Shown here one piece after another: positions 7,360 through 15,887 of a stretch of 24,212 nucleotides of DNA. Made by a program: the position numbers and the translations under genes. The DNA is from a virus. Each line of letters opens with the position of its first letter. The first letter of the stretch is position 1. The notes under the pieces were generated by a model that was given only the letters and a program-made list of their open reading frames with translations, had not been told where the DNA came from and searched no databases. The stretch covers positions 1-24,212 of the IMG/VR virus record IMGVR_UViG_3300047585_000086; one strand, 5' to 3'.

Positions 7360-9745
7360 AATCAATCCTGAATGTATTAGCGCCGCCAGAGAAGTGCTTG
7401 GGAAAATAACTGCACAAGAACTTAAAGATTATACAAACAATGTGTTTTCAAAAGCTAGAAGTTATGATGCGCTGTATGGTAAAGCCGCTATTGATAGAGC
7501 GATTAAAGAAGTAAATAACTCGGTACTTCAAGACCTATACGAAGAAGCTATGATAAAAGTCAATAATACAAACAAATACGATAAAATATCTAGTCTTATA
7601 AAGAAAGGTGTTGAACTAAAGAACATTATAATCAGAAGAACTACAAATCTGGATTACAATATAGAGTCAGCGCAACGTGCAGCCAGATTAAGGTTACATA
7701 ATGAATTCTTTAAAGAATTGAGTGACGAAGAAGCGTTATATATTATACAAGGTGCAAATGATATAGAAATTGCTATGGCCATAGATGGTGAAGAAACATC
7801 TGCTATTGCTAAAAGTATAGCTAAGAAGCATTACAAATATATAGATTCGAGATCAGCTGCTATAGTCGACTCGAATGCATTGCCGTTGAGTTATATCAAT
7901 AAAGACAGAAGTTTCAGGGCATCTCATGATAGACGAAAAATGATTAATGGAGGGGCTAGTCTGTATCAGCAAGGCAAAGATTTTATACAACGTATCGTTA
8001 AAGTAGATTATAAAAAATCATGGCGTGAATTTATTAAAGAACATTTGAATTTAGAGGGTACCTTTGACGGTTCTAGTGCTATGGATTTGAATGGCAAACT
8101 AGATATGGCTGAAGTGGATGTTATGCTTGATCGTATATACGACAATATAGTCAATGGCCGTAGCGAGATATTTACACATTCTACAGTAGCAAATGATGCT
8201 GAAGCAATCAGAAGAAAGTCACGAATGTTTTTTCAATGGAAGAACATGCAGAGCTATATGACTTATCAGCAAAAATATGGACATGGCAATTATTTCTCTG
8301 CGTTAATGTCTGATATAGAGGCTTCTGCCAATAAAGTTGGTATGGCTGAAATCATGGGAGGCAATCCTACTTCTATGTTTAATGCGATAAAAATAGAAGC
8401 ATTTGAAGCAGGAACTCTTAAAAATCTCAAAAGCCATGTGCTAGATAACTATTACAAACAAGTATCAGGTGAAAGTAATGTTGCTGTTTCACCTACAATG
8501 GCTGCCATGGGTTCAAACATTAGATCTTATGCCGGTATGGCTCGCTTAGGTAGACTAACAATACAAAGTTTAGGCGATACAGGAAATGTTATAACCTTTG
8601 CAACTGAGTTTGGGGCTGATTACTATAAAGCTTATAGTACTACACTTACGAACATGTTTGATAAGATTCCTAATGCTGAGAGAGAATATATAGCAAAACT
8701 ATTTAAACTAAATGTTGATTCTCACATGGGTTACATGGGTAAATTTATAGATGCGGCTACGACAGGAGATATCACAAAAAAGGTTTCATCCTGGTATTAT
8801 AAAGTGATTGGATCTGAAGCATTTGATCGCGGTAACAAGTTAAGTTCAATGCAAATTATAGCGTCACACTTATTTGAAGTTTCCGAGAAGGACTTCCATC
8901 AACTTTCGACAGCTACGAGAGATAGTCTTGAGAAGTATGGCATAACGGCAAACGAATGGAATGTTTTAAAAACTAAAAATAATAATAAATTATTTACAAT
9001 AGATAATGTAGAATCCTTAAGTGAATTAGAAATAAAAGAATTATATGAAGCTAGCAATAAGTTTATACCTTTGCACGATTACCGGAACTATTTATTTAGA
9101 AAAGTGTATAGTATGTTTGATGTGGCATCTGAAGATTCAATTTTAGCACCTAATGCTTTTTCAAGAGCTTGGATGACTTTGGGTACAAGATCAGGCACAT
9201 ATCTAGGAGAAGGTATGCGGTTTATGACCCAATTCAAAGGCTATCCATTACGATACCTGGAAAGATATTGGAGATTGTTTGCTAATGCTGATTCGGCGAC
9301 CGCTAAAATGATATTTGCTACTCAAATGATGGTAGCTACTATTCCTATGAGTATCTTATCTCATAAGCTTGATTATTTATCTCGCGGCAAATCTATGCCA
9401 GATATTACAGAGATGAATTATGCAGAAGCATTATCATACTCACTGGCTATTACAGCACCAGGAATTGGAGTATTTGCTAAGATATTAGATCCTCAAAATC
9501 AAGGCAAAGACTTGATAGCTGGATTATTAGGGGGTCCTGGGTTACAAACCCTCTCAGATTTTTGGTCATTAATACCTGAGTTAGCAGCTGGGAATACAAA
9601 AGGTTTTAGTAAATCTATGAAAAATTTAGTTACAAAAGATTTTCTTCCTTTAGAGAGTTTCCCTATTATATCCCCACTAATACGTAAAATGATGGGTGAA
9701 GAAGCATTTTTACAACCGGGTCAAGTTCAATACTATGGAGAATAA
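7352..9745 (+). CDS. Large internal virion protein (T7 gp16 C-terminal-like candidate)
   Basis: A 797-residue helical protein with hydrophobic segments near the C-terminus (about residues 650-720: MIFATQMMVATIPMSILSHKL and ALSYSLAITAPGIGVFAKI), consistent with insertion into the host inner membrane during DNA ejection. Other landmarks are LPLSYINKDRSFRASHDRRKM around residue 180, RLGRLTIQSLGDTGNVITFATEFGADYYKAY around residue 400 and GEGMRFMTQFKGYPLRYLERYWRLF around residue 625; the last two resemble conserved parts of large phage internal proteins. Its GGGGGGA ribosome site lies in the 3' end of the upstream gene, 4 nt before the ATG. A TAA codon lies immediately before the ATG in this frame (7349-7351), so it is a separate translation unit. 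It ends in Tyr-Tyr-Gly-Glu, whose codons carry the GGAG site for the tail fibre gene. Confidence 0.62.
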   Translation: MARINPECISAAREVLGKITAQELKDYTNNVFSKARSYDALYGKAAIDRAIKEVNNSVLQDLYEEAMIKVNNTNKYDKISSLIKKGVELKNIIIRRTTNLDYNIESAQRAARLRLHNEFFKELSDEEALYIIQGANDIEIAMAIDGEETSAIAKSIAKKHYKYIDSRSAAIVDSNALPLSYINKDRSFRASHDRRKMINGGASLYQQGKDFIQRIVKVDYKKSWREFIKEHLNLEGTFDGSSAMDLNGKLDMAEVDVMLDRIYDNIVNGRSEIFTHSTVANDAEAIRRKSRMFFQWKNMQSYMTYQQKYGHGNYFSALMSDIEASANKVGMAEIMGGNPTSMFNAIKIEAFEAGTLKNLKSHVLDNYYKQVSGESNVAVSPTMAAMGSNIRSYAGMARLGRLTIQSLGDTGNVITFATEFGADYYKAYSTTLTNMFDKIPNAEREYIAKLFKLNVDSHMGYMGKFIDAATTGDITKKVSSWYYKVIGSEAFDRGNKLSSMQIIASHLFEVSEKDFHQLSTATRDSLEKYGITANEWNVLKTKNNNKLFTIDNVESLSELEIKELYEASNKFIPLHDYRNYLFRKVYSMFDVASEDSILAPNAFSRAWMTLGTRSGTYLGEGMRFMTQFKGYPLRYLERYWRLFANADSATAKMIFATQMMVATIPMSILSHKLDYLSRGKSMPDITEMNYAEALSYSLAITAPGIGVFAKILDPQNQGKDLIAGLLGGPGLQTLSDFWSLIPELAAGNTKGFSKSMKNLVTKDFLPLESFPIISPLIRKMMGEEAFLQPGQVQYYGE

Positions 9746-9747
9746 TT

Positions 9748-11472
9748 ATGTCTGATCTACCGCAACAAACTACTATTAATCAGTATTTAGCCGATGGGGT
9801 TACGACTATTTATGATTATTCATTCTTGATATTGAGTGCCACTAATACGGAAAATGATATATCGGTTTATGTGACTTTGTCTGGTAATACCGCCAATCCT
9901 TTAGTGGATATCCAGCCATTGAACACAGCTTACACAGTTCAGAATGTTGGTAACGTATCCGGTGGCACAATTACCTTTCAACCAGGATTTGTGCCCCCTA
10001 TTAGCTCTGTGGTGACTATAGTGCGAACTATGGCAGTATCGATAGATACAGAGTTTTCTCAGGCTCAGAATTTTAATGGGGCTAATTTGGATTACGCATT
10101 TGAGAGAGTTGTTCTCATCATGCAACAGTTAAATACTTACTATATGAATAATGCGTTGTCTTATGTTATTAATAGCTATCTTCCTACGCTTGGCCAAAAT
10201 TTTCTACCAGTATTGACAAACATCAATAACCAGGTGTGGATATCTCAAGGTGGCGTTATTATCGCTGCAGCGCTTGTAGAAGACAATATGTCTACGTTGA
10301 GAGCACAACTGGCTAGCGCTGCACCCGGTGGGGACGGAGCTTCCTTGATCGGCTTCTATGATACTGTAAATAATGATTCTACCAATTTAGATATATTCTT
10401 AAATACATTTCCGAGACCAAATTATGGGAATATAATTATTGGCGGCAATATGACTACGAATCCTTTTCAAAGAGGAACAACATTCTCTGATTTAACTGGG
10501 GCACAATATGTGGCTGATAGATTTAAATATATTACTGCTGGAACACCTACCGCTACAGTTGCTTCTAGTGTAGAGAATGATTCCCCTACTGTGCAGCAAT
10601 CTGGCTTATTTGGTACACAATCTTTAATGTTAGCATGCTCTACAGCGCAAGCCACTATTACAGCCGCACAATATATGGGATTGCAATACATAATTGAGGG
10701 TTATGATTTTGTATATATCGCACAAAGAAATTTTACATTTTCATTCTGGGTAAAGACAAACTTGCCAGGGACCTATTGTGTTACGTTTGGAGACTCTAAT
10801 GCAAGTCAATCTTATGTAGCACCTTTTATTATAAGTGGTTCTCAAGTATGGCAACAAATTAGTATTACGGTACCGGCGTCACCTGTTTCTGGCACGTGGA
10901 ATTATACCAATGGGGCTGGATTAATTATAACATTCACACTTGCTGCCGGATCAAACTATCAAACAAGTGGGAATGCTTGGGCGGCTGGTAACTATGGTTC
11001 AGTTTCTTCTCAAATAAACTTTATGAGTTCTAATACGAATGAAATAAGATTTGATAGATTCCAAATTAATCCAGGCAATTTAACGACACCGTGGATTTCT
11101 CGGACTATTCAAGAAGAATTGGCTTTGTGTCAACGGTATTTTCAGATGACTTATGATTTGGGGACGGTTCCTGGCACAGCTACAGGTGCTGGTCAAAGAT
11201 TTTATTCGCCACCTGCTGATATTGGGAATTCTTCTCTTATTACGTCGGATAATTTTTCTCAAATTTTAAGAGTCAATGCAGCTACGACTGTATTTTATTC
11301 GCCTTCTTCAGGTTCGGCGGGTTATATTTACGATCCGACAGCAGGCGGAGATGTTGCTGTTGTTTCGTCAGGTTCAACAATGAATCAATATGGTATTAAT
11401 ACAGGTTCTGGCGCAAGTGTTTCGGATGGGGATATATTACATTATCACTATACTGTCAATGCTGATTTTTAA
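9748..11472 (+). CDS. Tail fibre protein with T7 gp17-type N-terminal domain
   Basis: A 574-residue fibre or adaptor. Residues 1-150 match the virion-anchoring domain of T7 gp17: YLADGVTTIYDYSFLIL, ISVYVTLSG, then YTVQNVGNVSGGTITFQPGF, SSVVTIVRTM and LDYAFERVVLIMQQLN. A central helical region (about 150-215) is followed by a C-terminal module starting IIIGGNMTTNPFQRGTTF, YVADRFKY, FSFWVKTNLPGTYCVTF and ISRTIQEELALCQRYF. This arrangement is common in phage tail-fibre C-termini and looks like a carbohydrate-binding jelly roll. It probably binds the host surface directly or anchors the second fibre (13411-15162). GGAG from the upstream stop region precedes the ATG by 6 nt. The anchor domain is secure; receptor specificity is unknown. 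Confidence 0.85.
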   Translation: MSDLPQQTTINQYLADGVTTIYDYSFLILSATNTENDISVYVTLSGNTANPLVDIQPLNTAYTVQNVGNVSGGTITFQPGFVPPISSVVTIVRTMAVSIDTEFSQAQNFNGANLDYAFERVVLIMQQLNTYYMNNALSYVINSYLPTLGQNFLPVLTNINNQVWISQGGVIIAAALVEDNMSTLRAQLASAAPGGDGASLIGFYDTVNNDSTNLDIFLNTFPRPNYGNIIIGGNMTTNPFQRGTTFSDLTGAQYVADRFKYITAGTPTATVASSVENDSPTVQQSGLFGTQSLMLACSTAQATITAAQYMGLQYIIEGYDFVYIAQRNFTFSFWVKTNLPGTYCVTFGDSNASQSYVAPFIISGSQVWQQISITVPASPVSGTWNYTNGAGLIITFTLAAGSNYQTSGNAWAAGNYGSVSSQINFMSSNTNEIRFDRFQINPGNLTTPWISRTIQEELALCQRYFQMTYDLGTVPGTATGAGQRFYSPPADIGNSSLITSDNFSQILRVNAATTVFYSPSSGSAGYIYDPTAGGDVAVVSSGSTMNQYGINTGSGASVSDGDILHYHYTVNADF

Positions 11473-11487
11473 GGTTCCCCGTAGAAT

Positions 11488-12963
11488 ATGCAGTTAAGCG
11501 CCATAGAAGCACGATTTAATAAGATTACTGAGATTGTGGAGCAGACTTCTGCTACTAAGTATACAACTTATCGTGATGAATCTGGTAATTTGATAATTCA
11601 GTTTAATTCTGGCGAATGCATTAAATTGCCGATGGTGCCTTTTAGACCTTATCAGATGGAAGTTCAGAAAGCTTTGTTTGTAGATGGTATACGACGAATA
11701 CTATTACAAAGGCCAAGGCGATCCGGTAAAGAATTAGAGTCTTGGAACCTGCTTGTTGAAGGCGCTATAATTGAGCCGGGTTTATATCTTGTGATTTATC
11801 CTACTAATGTTAGAGCCAAAGCTATTTTGTGGGACGGCGCGATTCTTTTGCCAGGTAATGTAAGTGTTAAATTTAGAGATATGATACCTAAGCGATTTGT
11901 GTTGGGCAAACCGAACGAACAAGAAATGAAGATTAAGTTGACCAATGGATCGATAATATGGATCGTTGGTTCTGACATTGATCCGGATAAATTACGGGGA
12001 ACGAATCCGCGTGGAATTGTTTTAGCTGAATTTGCGTTTTGTGATCCAAGAGTATTTTATATTATGTTGCCGGTACTTAGGCAAAATGGTGGATGGTTAT
12101 TGGGGCAATCTACCTATAATGGGATGAATCATTTCTATCGATTAATAGATAATAATAAAGATGATCCTTTGTGGTATTGCCGCAGTGATAGTATTGAAAA
12201 CCTTGTAGATGAGAAAGGTGAGAGATATATCACTGATGCCATGATAGATGAAGATCGTCGGGCCGGAATGCCGGAATATTTGATTCAGCAAGAATATTAT
12301 GGGAAGGTTCAGTTAAATCAAGAAAGTATATATTTCTCTAATGAAATGAATAATATCTACAAAAATGAGAAAGTTATTTCTGATTTATATATGCGTGGCA
12401 AGAGATGTTATGCATTTTATGATATAGGCATGAATGATTGCACATCAGTGTGTATTGTTCAAATAGATGAGCGTGGGGATCCAATCATTATTAATTACTT
12501 TGAAGCTAATAATAAGCCCTTTAGGCATTATGTGTCATTAGCGCATAACTTTGCTAATAGTTTAGGCATTAGGTTACATTGCCATTATGTGCCGCATGAT
12601 GGTAAGAAGCGGGATTGGAACACTGGGAAGAACACGGTTGATTATGGTTATGAAATGGGTGAAGAAGTCCATATAGTGCCCAAGCCTTTGAGTAAGATAA
12701 ACTCGATAGAAGCTATGCGGCAGATGCTTTATCGCGTTAAGTTTAATAAAGAGAATTGTTCTAGGCTTTTGGATTGTTTATCGAACTACGGTAAAGAGTT
12801 TGATGAGAAGAATAATGTTTATAAAGATGCGCCTTTGCATAATTGGGCGTCTCATGGGGTAGACAGCTTTCAAACATTAACATTGGCTATTGATGGCGGT
12901 ATGATTAATGAAAAAACATGGGATGTAGTCTATACTAATACCCAACCGGTAGGAGGTTTTTAA
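11488..12963 (+). CDS. Terminase large subunit (TerL), packaging ATPase-nuclease
   Basis: A 491-residue DNA packaging motor and nuclease. Visible parts: a Q/adenine-motif region around FRPYQMEVQ (52-60); a Walker A-like P-loop QRPRRSGKE (74-82); Walker B GIVLAEFAF (176-184), keeping the catalytic Glu181 but with Ala180 where Asp is usual; motif III GQST (206-209). The C-terminal RNase H-like nuclease has candidate acidic residues Asp312 (FYDIG), Asp371 (PHDG) and an Asp in HGVDSF near 465. In T7 TerL also follows the tail fibre, but T7 has the small terminase between them and here nothing fits. A small-terminase candidate lies at 23598. The upstream ribosome site is weak (GGTTCC, no clear SD). 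The TAATG junction couples it to the next gene. Confidence 0.92.
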   Translation: MQLSAIEARFNKITEIVEQTSATKYTTYRDESGNLIIQFNSGECIKLPMVPFRPYQMEVQKALFVDGIRRILLQRPRRSGKELESWNLLVEGAIIEPGLYLVIYPTNVRAKAILWDGAILLPGNVSVKFRDMIPKRFVLGKPNEQEMKIKLTNGSIIWIVGSDIDPDKLRGTNPRGIVLAEFAFCDPRVFYIMLPVLRQNGGWLLGQSTYNGMNHFYRLIDNNKDDPLWYCRSDSIENLVDEKGERYITDAMIDEDRRAGMPEYLIQQEYYGKVQLNQESIYFSNEMNNIYKNEKVISDLYMRGKRCYAFYDIGMNDCTSVCIVQIDERGDPIIINYFEANNKPFRHYVSLAHNFANSLGIRLHCHYVPHDGKKRDWNTGKNTVDYGYEMGEEVHIVPKPLSKINSIEAMRQMLYRVKFNKENCSRLLDCLSNYGKEFDEKNNVYKDAPLHNWASHGVDSFQTLTLAIDGGMINEKTWDVVYTNTQPVGGF

Positions 12964-13265
12964 TGTACACAAAAGGTTTTAGTTGTCAGGTTTCAGGTTA
13001 TATCACAAATGGAGTCGCGTTCACCGCGCCACAAACATCTTCTAATCAAATTGTATCGTCGACTTATATTGCTATACCTACGAATGGTACTGAAGGAGTC
13101 ATTGTATATGTTAATCCTCAGGGAAGCACCTGTGTTTGGCCTTATGCTTTTATTGGGTACAATCCTATTTCTGCTACACAGATTTTGAGTAGCGCGACAA
13201 TAGATGATGTAGTTTACACAACTACGGCTACCCCGCTGTATTGGGGTGGTACCACGGGAATATAA
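12963..13265 (+). CDS. Hypothetical beta-rich protein, probably virion-associated
   Basis: A 100-residue protein rich in Thr, Ser, Ile, Val and Tyr with few charged residues, a composition typical of all-beta virion proteins. I do not recognise the family. Its start codon overlaps the TerL stop (TAATG), and its GGAGG ribosome site is encoded in the final Gly-Gly codons of TerL, so it is translated in step with TerL. Lying between TerL and the second tail fibre, it could be a fibre accessory, tail spike base or decoration protein. No TM segment or signal peptide is evident. Confidence 0.7.
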   Translation: MYTKGFSCQVSGYITNGVAFTAPQTSSNQIVSSTYIAIPTNGTEGVIVYVNPQGSTCVWPYAFIGYNPISATQILSSATIDDVVYTTTATPLYWGGTTGI

Positions 13266-13266
13266 T

Positions 13267-13407
13267 ATGCATCGGCATCAAGATAAATGGCTACTGTTCT
13301 TTACACTTCTGCTTGAGATTAGGCCAACACATCCTCAGTATCAACCTTTGCTTACTGAGACTTTTATTGATATTTTAACTGAAAATGATCAAACAATATT
13401 GGTGTAG
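13267..13407 (+). CDS. Small hypothetical protein (46 aa)
   Basis: A short frame, ATG to TAG, that fills the gap between two coding genes: it begins 1 nt after the upstream stop and ends 3 nt before the fibre ATG. The product starts MHRHQDKWLLFFTLLLEIRP and ends TENDQTILV. It has a short hydrophobic stretch (WLLFFTLLLEI) too short for a secure TM helix. No strong SD is seen, so it may be translated by coupling or reinitiation. The tight fit argues for a real gene; the function is unknown. Confidence 0.5.
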   Translation: MHRHQDKWLLFFTLLLEIRPTHPQYQPLLTETFIDILTENDQTILV

Positions 13408-13410
13408 AAT

Positions 13411-15162
13411 ATGCCACGAATAAGCGCGCTACCCACTGTCCCAACAGCTACTCTTGCTGATTTAATTCCAGCTGTACAAAGTGGGGTCACAGTTCAAGAG
13501 ACTTTGCAGCAAGTATTGACTTTATTTAATGCTAGTATACAAATCTCTGAAGGCCAGGTTACTAATCTTACAAGTGATTTGGCGGCGCGATTATTGAAAT
13601 CCGCAAATCTTTCTGATTTGCCGTCTGCTTCCACCGCTAGAACTAATCTGGGGTTGGGAACGGCAGCCGTTCAAAATGCCAACTACTTTTTGCAGGTAGC
13701 TAATAATTTATCGGATGTCGCTAGTGCATCCACTTCTTTGACTAATTTGGGCGCTCTAGCGATAGCCAAAAATCTTTCTGATTTGGCCTCTGCGCCTACT
13801 GCTAGAACCAATCTGGGATTGGGCACCGCTGCCGTTCAAGCCGCTGGATATTTTTTGCAGGTGGCTAATAATCTTTCTGATTTGAATAATGCTGGGACGG
13901 CTAGAACCAATCTGGGATTAGGCACCGCTGCCGTTCAAGCCGCTGGATATTTTTTGCAGGTGGCTAATAATCTTTCTGATTTGAATAATGCTGGGACGGC
14001 CCGCACAAATTTAGGACTTGGGAGCGCTTCAACTTATGCGGCAACCGCGTTTTTGCAGAAGGCTAATAATCTTTCTGATTTGGCTAGCGCTTCTACAGCT
14101 GTTTCAAATTTAGGACTTGGTACCCCTACGGGAACAGGGAATGTTGTTTTACAGACGTCTCCTACCCTTATAACCCCCGCATTAGGCACGCCATCAGGTG
14201 GCGTATTAACATCCTGCACTGGTCTACCTTTAACGACCGGTGTTACAGGTAATTTGCCTGTCTCTAATTTGAATAGTGGCACATCCGCTAGTTCTTCTAC
14301 GTTTTGGCGCGGAGATGCAACTTGGGCTAGTCCTTCTGGTTCTGGGACTGTTAATTCTGGCACACAATATTATTTAGCTTATTATGCCACGACTGGGACA
14401 GCCGTCAGCGGATTGAGCACGGCTAATTCAGCGGTATTAGTGACTAGTTCAGCAGGAATTCCTAGTTTATCGACGACATTTCCTAGCGGATTATCAGCAA
14501 CTAATTTGACATTAACGACACCCGCATTAGGTACGCCACAATCGGGTAATTTAATAAATTGCACTGTTACTGGACCTACCACGCAACAATTTACTGTTGC
14601 CGGTTCGGGTACATATACAACGCCAGCAAATGTGAAATATTTAAAGGTTCGTGTTTTTGGTGCCGGCGCAGGCGGCACAGGATCCGGAACTGGCACAGGG
14701 GGAGGAGCTGGTGGAACCGGTGGAACAAGTTCATTTGGAACTTCGCTTTTAAGTGCAACGGGTGGTAGTGCTAGTGGCGGTGGAGATGGTTCAGGAGGAT
14801 TTTTAAATTCTATGGGTGGTGGCCCGATAGCAAATAGTACATCCAGTACTAGTTTGACTAGTTCGGGCGGCGCTGGTTCTCCAGGCGTCCTAGGCGGTGG
14901 TGGCGCAACGGGTGTTTCTGCCGCTGGCGGTAATGGAGAAGCATACGGGGCAGGAGGGGGGGGAGCTGGAGGAGGAGCAACCGCTCTAGCTGGCGATGGC
15001 GGAGCAGCTGGAGGATACACAGAGGCTTATATTAATTCTCCTGCAGCAACTTATGCATATGTAGTGGGTGCCGCTGGAACAGCCGGAACAGCCGGAACAA
15101 GTGGCGCTCCCGGTGGTGCGGGATGTGCTGGCGCTGTAATTGTAGAAGAATTTTATCTCTAA
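13411..15162 (+). CDS. Second tail fibre / receptor-binding protein with repeats and glycine-rich C-terminus
   Basis: A 583-residue fibre. Residues about 65-240 are tandem fibre-shaft repeats of about 33 residues built on [20 protein letters not shown] and YFLQVA. These are followed by shaft motifs common in phage fibres: [29 protein letters not shown], and [18 protein letters not shown]. From about residue 390 comes a glycine-rich tip: [20 protein letters not shown] then RVFGAGAGG and many GGG/GAGG runs, resembling glycine-rich adhesin domains packed as polyglycine helices in some phage receptor-binding tips. It ends [11 protein letters not shown]. It lacks the gp17-type N-terminal anchor of the 9748 fibre, so it may attach to that protein. 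No clear SD precedes the ATG. The antisense long frames here are mirror images of the Gly/Ala-rich coding. Confidence 0.85.
   Translation: MPRISALPTVPTATLADLIPAVQSGVTVQETLQQVLTLFNASIQISEGQVTNLTSDLAARLLKSANLSDLPSASTARTNLGLGTAAVQNANYFLQVANNLSDVASASTSLTNLGALAIAKNLSDLASAPTARTNLGLGTAAVQAAGYFLQVANNLSDLNNAGTARTNLGLGTAAVQAAGYFLQVANNLSDLNNAGTARTNLGLGSASTYAATAFLQKANNLSDLASASTAVSNLGLGTPTGTGNVVLQTSPTLITPALGTPSGGVLTSCTGLPLTTGVTGNLPVSNLNSGTSASSSTFWRGDATWASPSGSGTVNSGTQYYLAYYATTGTAVSGLSTANSAVLVTSSAGIPSLSTTFPSGLSATNLTLTTPALGTPQSGNLINCTVTGPTTQQFTVAGSGTYTTPANVKYLKVRVFGAGAGGTGSGTGTGGGAGGTGGTSSFGTSLLSATGGSASGGGDGSGGFLNSMGGGPIANSTSSTSLTSSGGAGSPGVLGGGGATGVSAAGGNGEAYGAGGGGAGGGATALAGDGGAAGGYTEAYINSPAATYAYVVGAAGTAGTAGTSGAPGGAGCAGAVIVEEFYL
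13801..13998 (+). repeat. Two near-identical 99-bp tandem units in the fibre shaft
   Basis: Units 13801-13899 and 13900-13998 differ at a single base (13821 G versus 13920 A). More diverged copies flank them, for example starting near 13636 and after 13999. Each unit is exactly 33 codons, so gain or loss of a unit keeps the frame and changes fibre length. The near identity, beside diverged neighbours, points to a recent duplication or gene conversion. Confidence 0.92.
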
Positions 15163-15176
15163 TATTAATTTTATGT

Positions 15177-15386
15177 TTAAGGCCTATTTAACTCAGCCCA
15201 ATGAGTTACAATAACTTTATTTTTTGGGTAAGATCTATAATAGATAAGCCACTCTTCAGGTCCGAATAGTGTGCCTAAGCTTATTTCTACAGGCTGCCTA
15301 TCATCGTCTAAATCATAGTTATAACAGACTAAAACGTCTTTTCTTATAATGGGTGATTCATCGTCTACGTGTATCCAATCGATCAT
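15177..15386 (-). CDS. DUF551-like small protein
   Basis: A 69-residue protein starting MIDWIHVDDESPIIRKDVLV and ending VIVTHWAELNRP. The N-terminal W-I-x-V-x-x-x-x-P...DVLV and the C-terminal THW-x-x-L-x-x-P pattern match the DUF551 family of small phage and prophage proteins, whose function is not established. It is the last gene of the leftward group; its ATG overlaps the TGA of the preceding small gene (ATGA). It ends 14 nt from the convergent tail fibre gene, and no clear terminator is seen between them. Confidence 0.75.
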   Translation of the reverse strand: MIDWIHVDDESPIIRKDVLVCYNYDLDDDRQPVEISLGTLFGPEEWLIYYRSYPKNKVIVTHWAELNRP

Positions 15387-15514
15387 TTCTTTTTCTTCTT
15401 TACATGTTGGGGCAATTTCTTGCCTTTTGGGGTGGCTTCTTCAAATTCTTTAGCTAATTCAGGATGTTGGGAATACATGAATTTACGCTGAGCTTGGCTT
15501 TTGAATGGGGGCAT
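15383..15514 (-). CDS. Small basic phage protein (43 aa)
   Basis: A frame of 43 codons starting MPPFKSQAQRKFMYSQHPEL, containing AKEFEEATPKGKKLP and ending in five lysines. It matches a widely distributed tiny phage protein with the pattern F-K-S-x-A-Q-R-x-x-M-Y...H-P-x-x-A-x-x-x-x-x-x-T-P-x-G-x-x-L-P; the function is unknown. AGAGGA lies upstream at good spacing, and the TGA overlaps the next gene's ATG. The conserved pattern makes this a confident call despite its size. Confidence 0.85.
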   Translation of the reverse strand: MPPFKSQAQRKFMYSQHPELAKEFEEATPKGKKLPQHVKKKKK

Positions 15515-15536
15515 ATCGATTCCTCTTCATTAAAAG

Positions 15537-15568
15537 GACGGCCAATGTTGTAAGGACCACTGGCCGCC
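15537..15568 (-). other. Hairpin in the gap between leftward genes
   Basis: CGGCCA (15539-15544) pairs with TGGCCG (15561-15566) around a 16-nt loop, with one further G-C pair past a mismatch. It lies between the lysine-rich gene and the 43-aa gene. Read leftward it is followed by a short T-rich stretch (CCTTTTAAT), so it may be a weak terminator or attenuator, or an mRNA-processing hairpin. Confidence 0.4.
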
Positions 15569-15586
15569 AAAACGGACTTATGTTTA

Positions 15587-15886
15587 TTATACTTTACGTT
15601 TCGTGTATTTGCGCTTAACTTTTTTGTCTTTGTCTTTGTCTTTGTCTTTCTTAGGCTTTATGACTTCTGCCACATCTTGGGTAATTATAGCAACTTTCCA
15701 GAAATGATTTGGATCTGGCACAAAAGAAGTATTGACTTTTATGTCGACTCTGCTTGATTGTTTTTTACCAACCACCTCAACGACTTGTATCAATGTAAAT
15801 GTTTTGACAATCCAGCCACCCATGACTTGTAGTCTGTCGGTGCGGTTTTGTTTATCTTCGCTAAATTGGATAATTTGCCATTCCAT
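15587..15886 (-). CDS. Hypothetical protein with lysine-rich C-terminal tail
   Basis: A 99-residue protein starting MEWQIIQFSEDKQNR. I prefer ATG 15886, with AAGGAT upstream, over longer in-frame starts that overlap the DUF669-like gene deeply; with this start the two genes are 1 nt apart. The first 75 residues look like a compact alpha/beta domain (GGWIVKTFTLIQVVEVVGK). The end is a Lys-Asp repeat (KPKKDKDKDKDKK) and a basic tail KVKRKYTKRKV, suggesting nucleic acid binding. It is transcribed with the RecT/YqaJ operon, so a recombination accessory role is plausible but unproven. Confidence 0.75.
   Translation of the reverse strand: MEWQIIQFSEDKQNRTDRLQVMGGWIVKTFTLIQVVEVVGKKQSSRVDIKVNTSFVPDPNHFWKVAIITQDVAEVIKPKKDKDKDKDKKVKRKYTKRKV
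15623..15646 (-). repeat. Hexanucleotide repeat TTTGTC x4 (Lys-Asp repeat)
   Basis: Four perfect TTTGTC units on the plus strand encode the alternating Lys-Asp stretch of the 15587-15886 gene. The unit is two codons, so slippage would change tail length without breaking the frame. Confidence 0.9.
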
Positions 15887-15887
15887 T

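Noticed and set aside
14034-15020. Long leftward proline/alanine/valine-rich frames opposite the second tail fibre
   Set aside because: They are antisense images of Gly/Ala/Thr-rich codons of the fibre; composition is mostly Pro, Ala and Val, with no SD or family match.
15623-15646. Phase-variable simple repeat
   Set aside because: The unit is 6 bp, so copy change alters only the Lys-Asp length and cannot switch the gene off.
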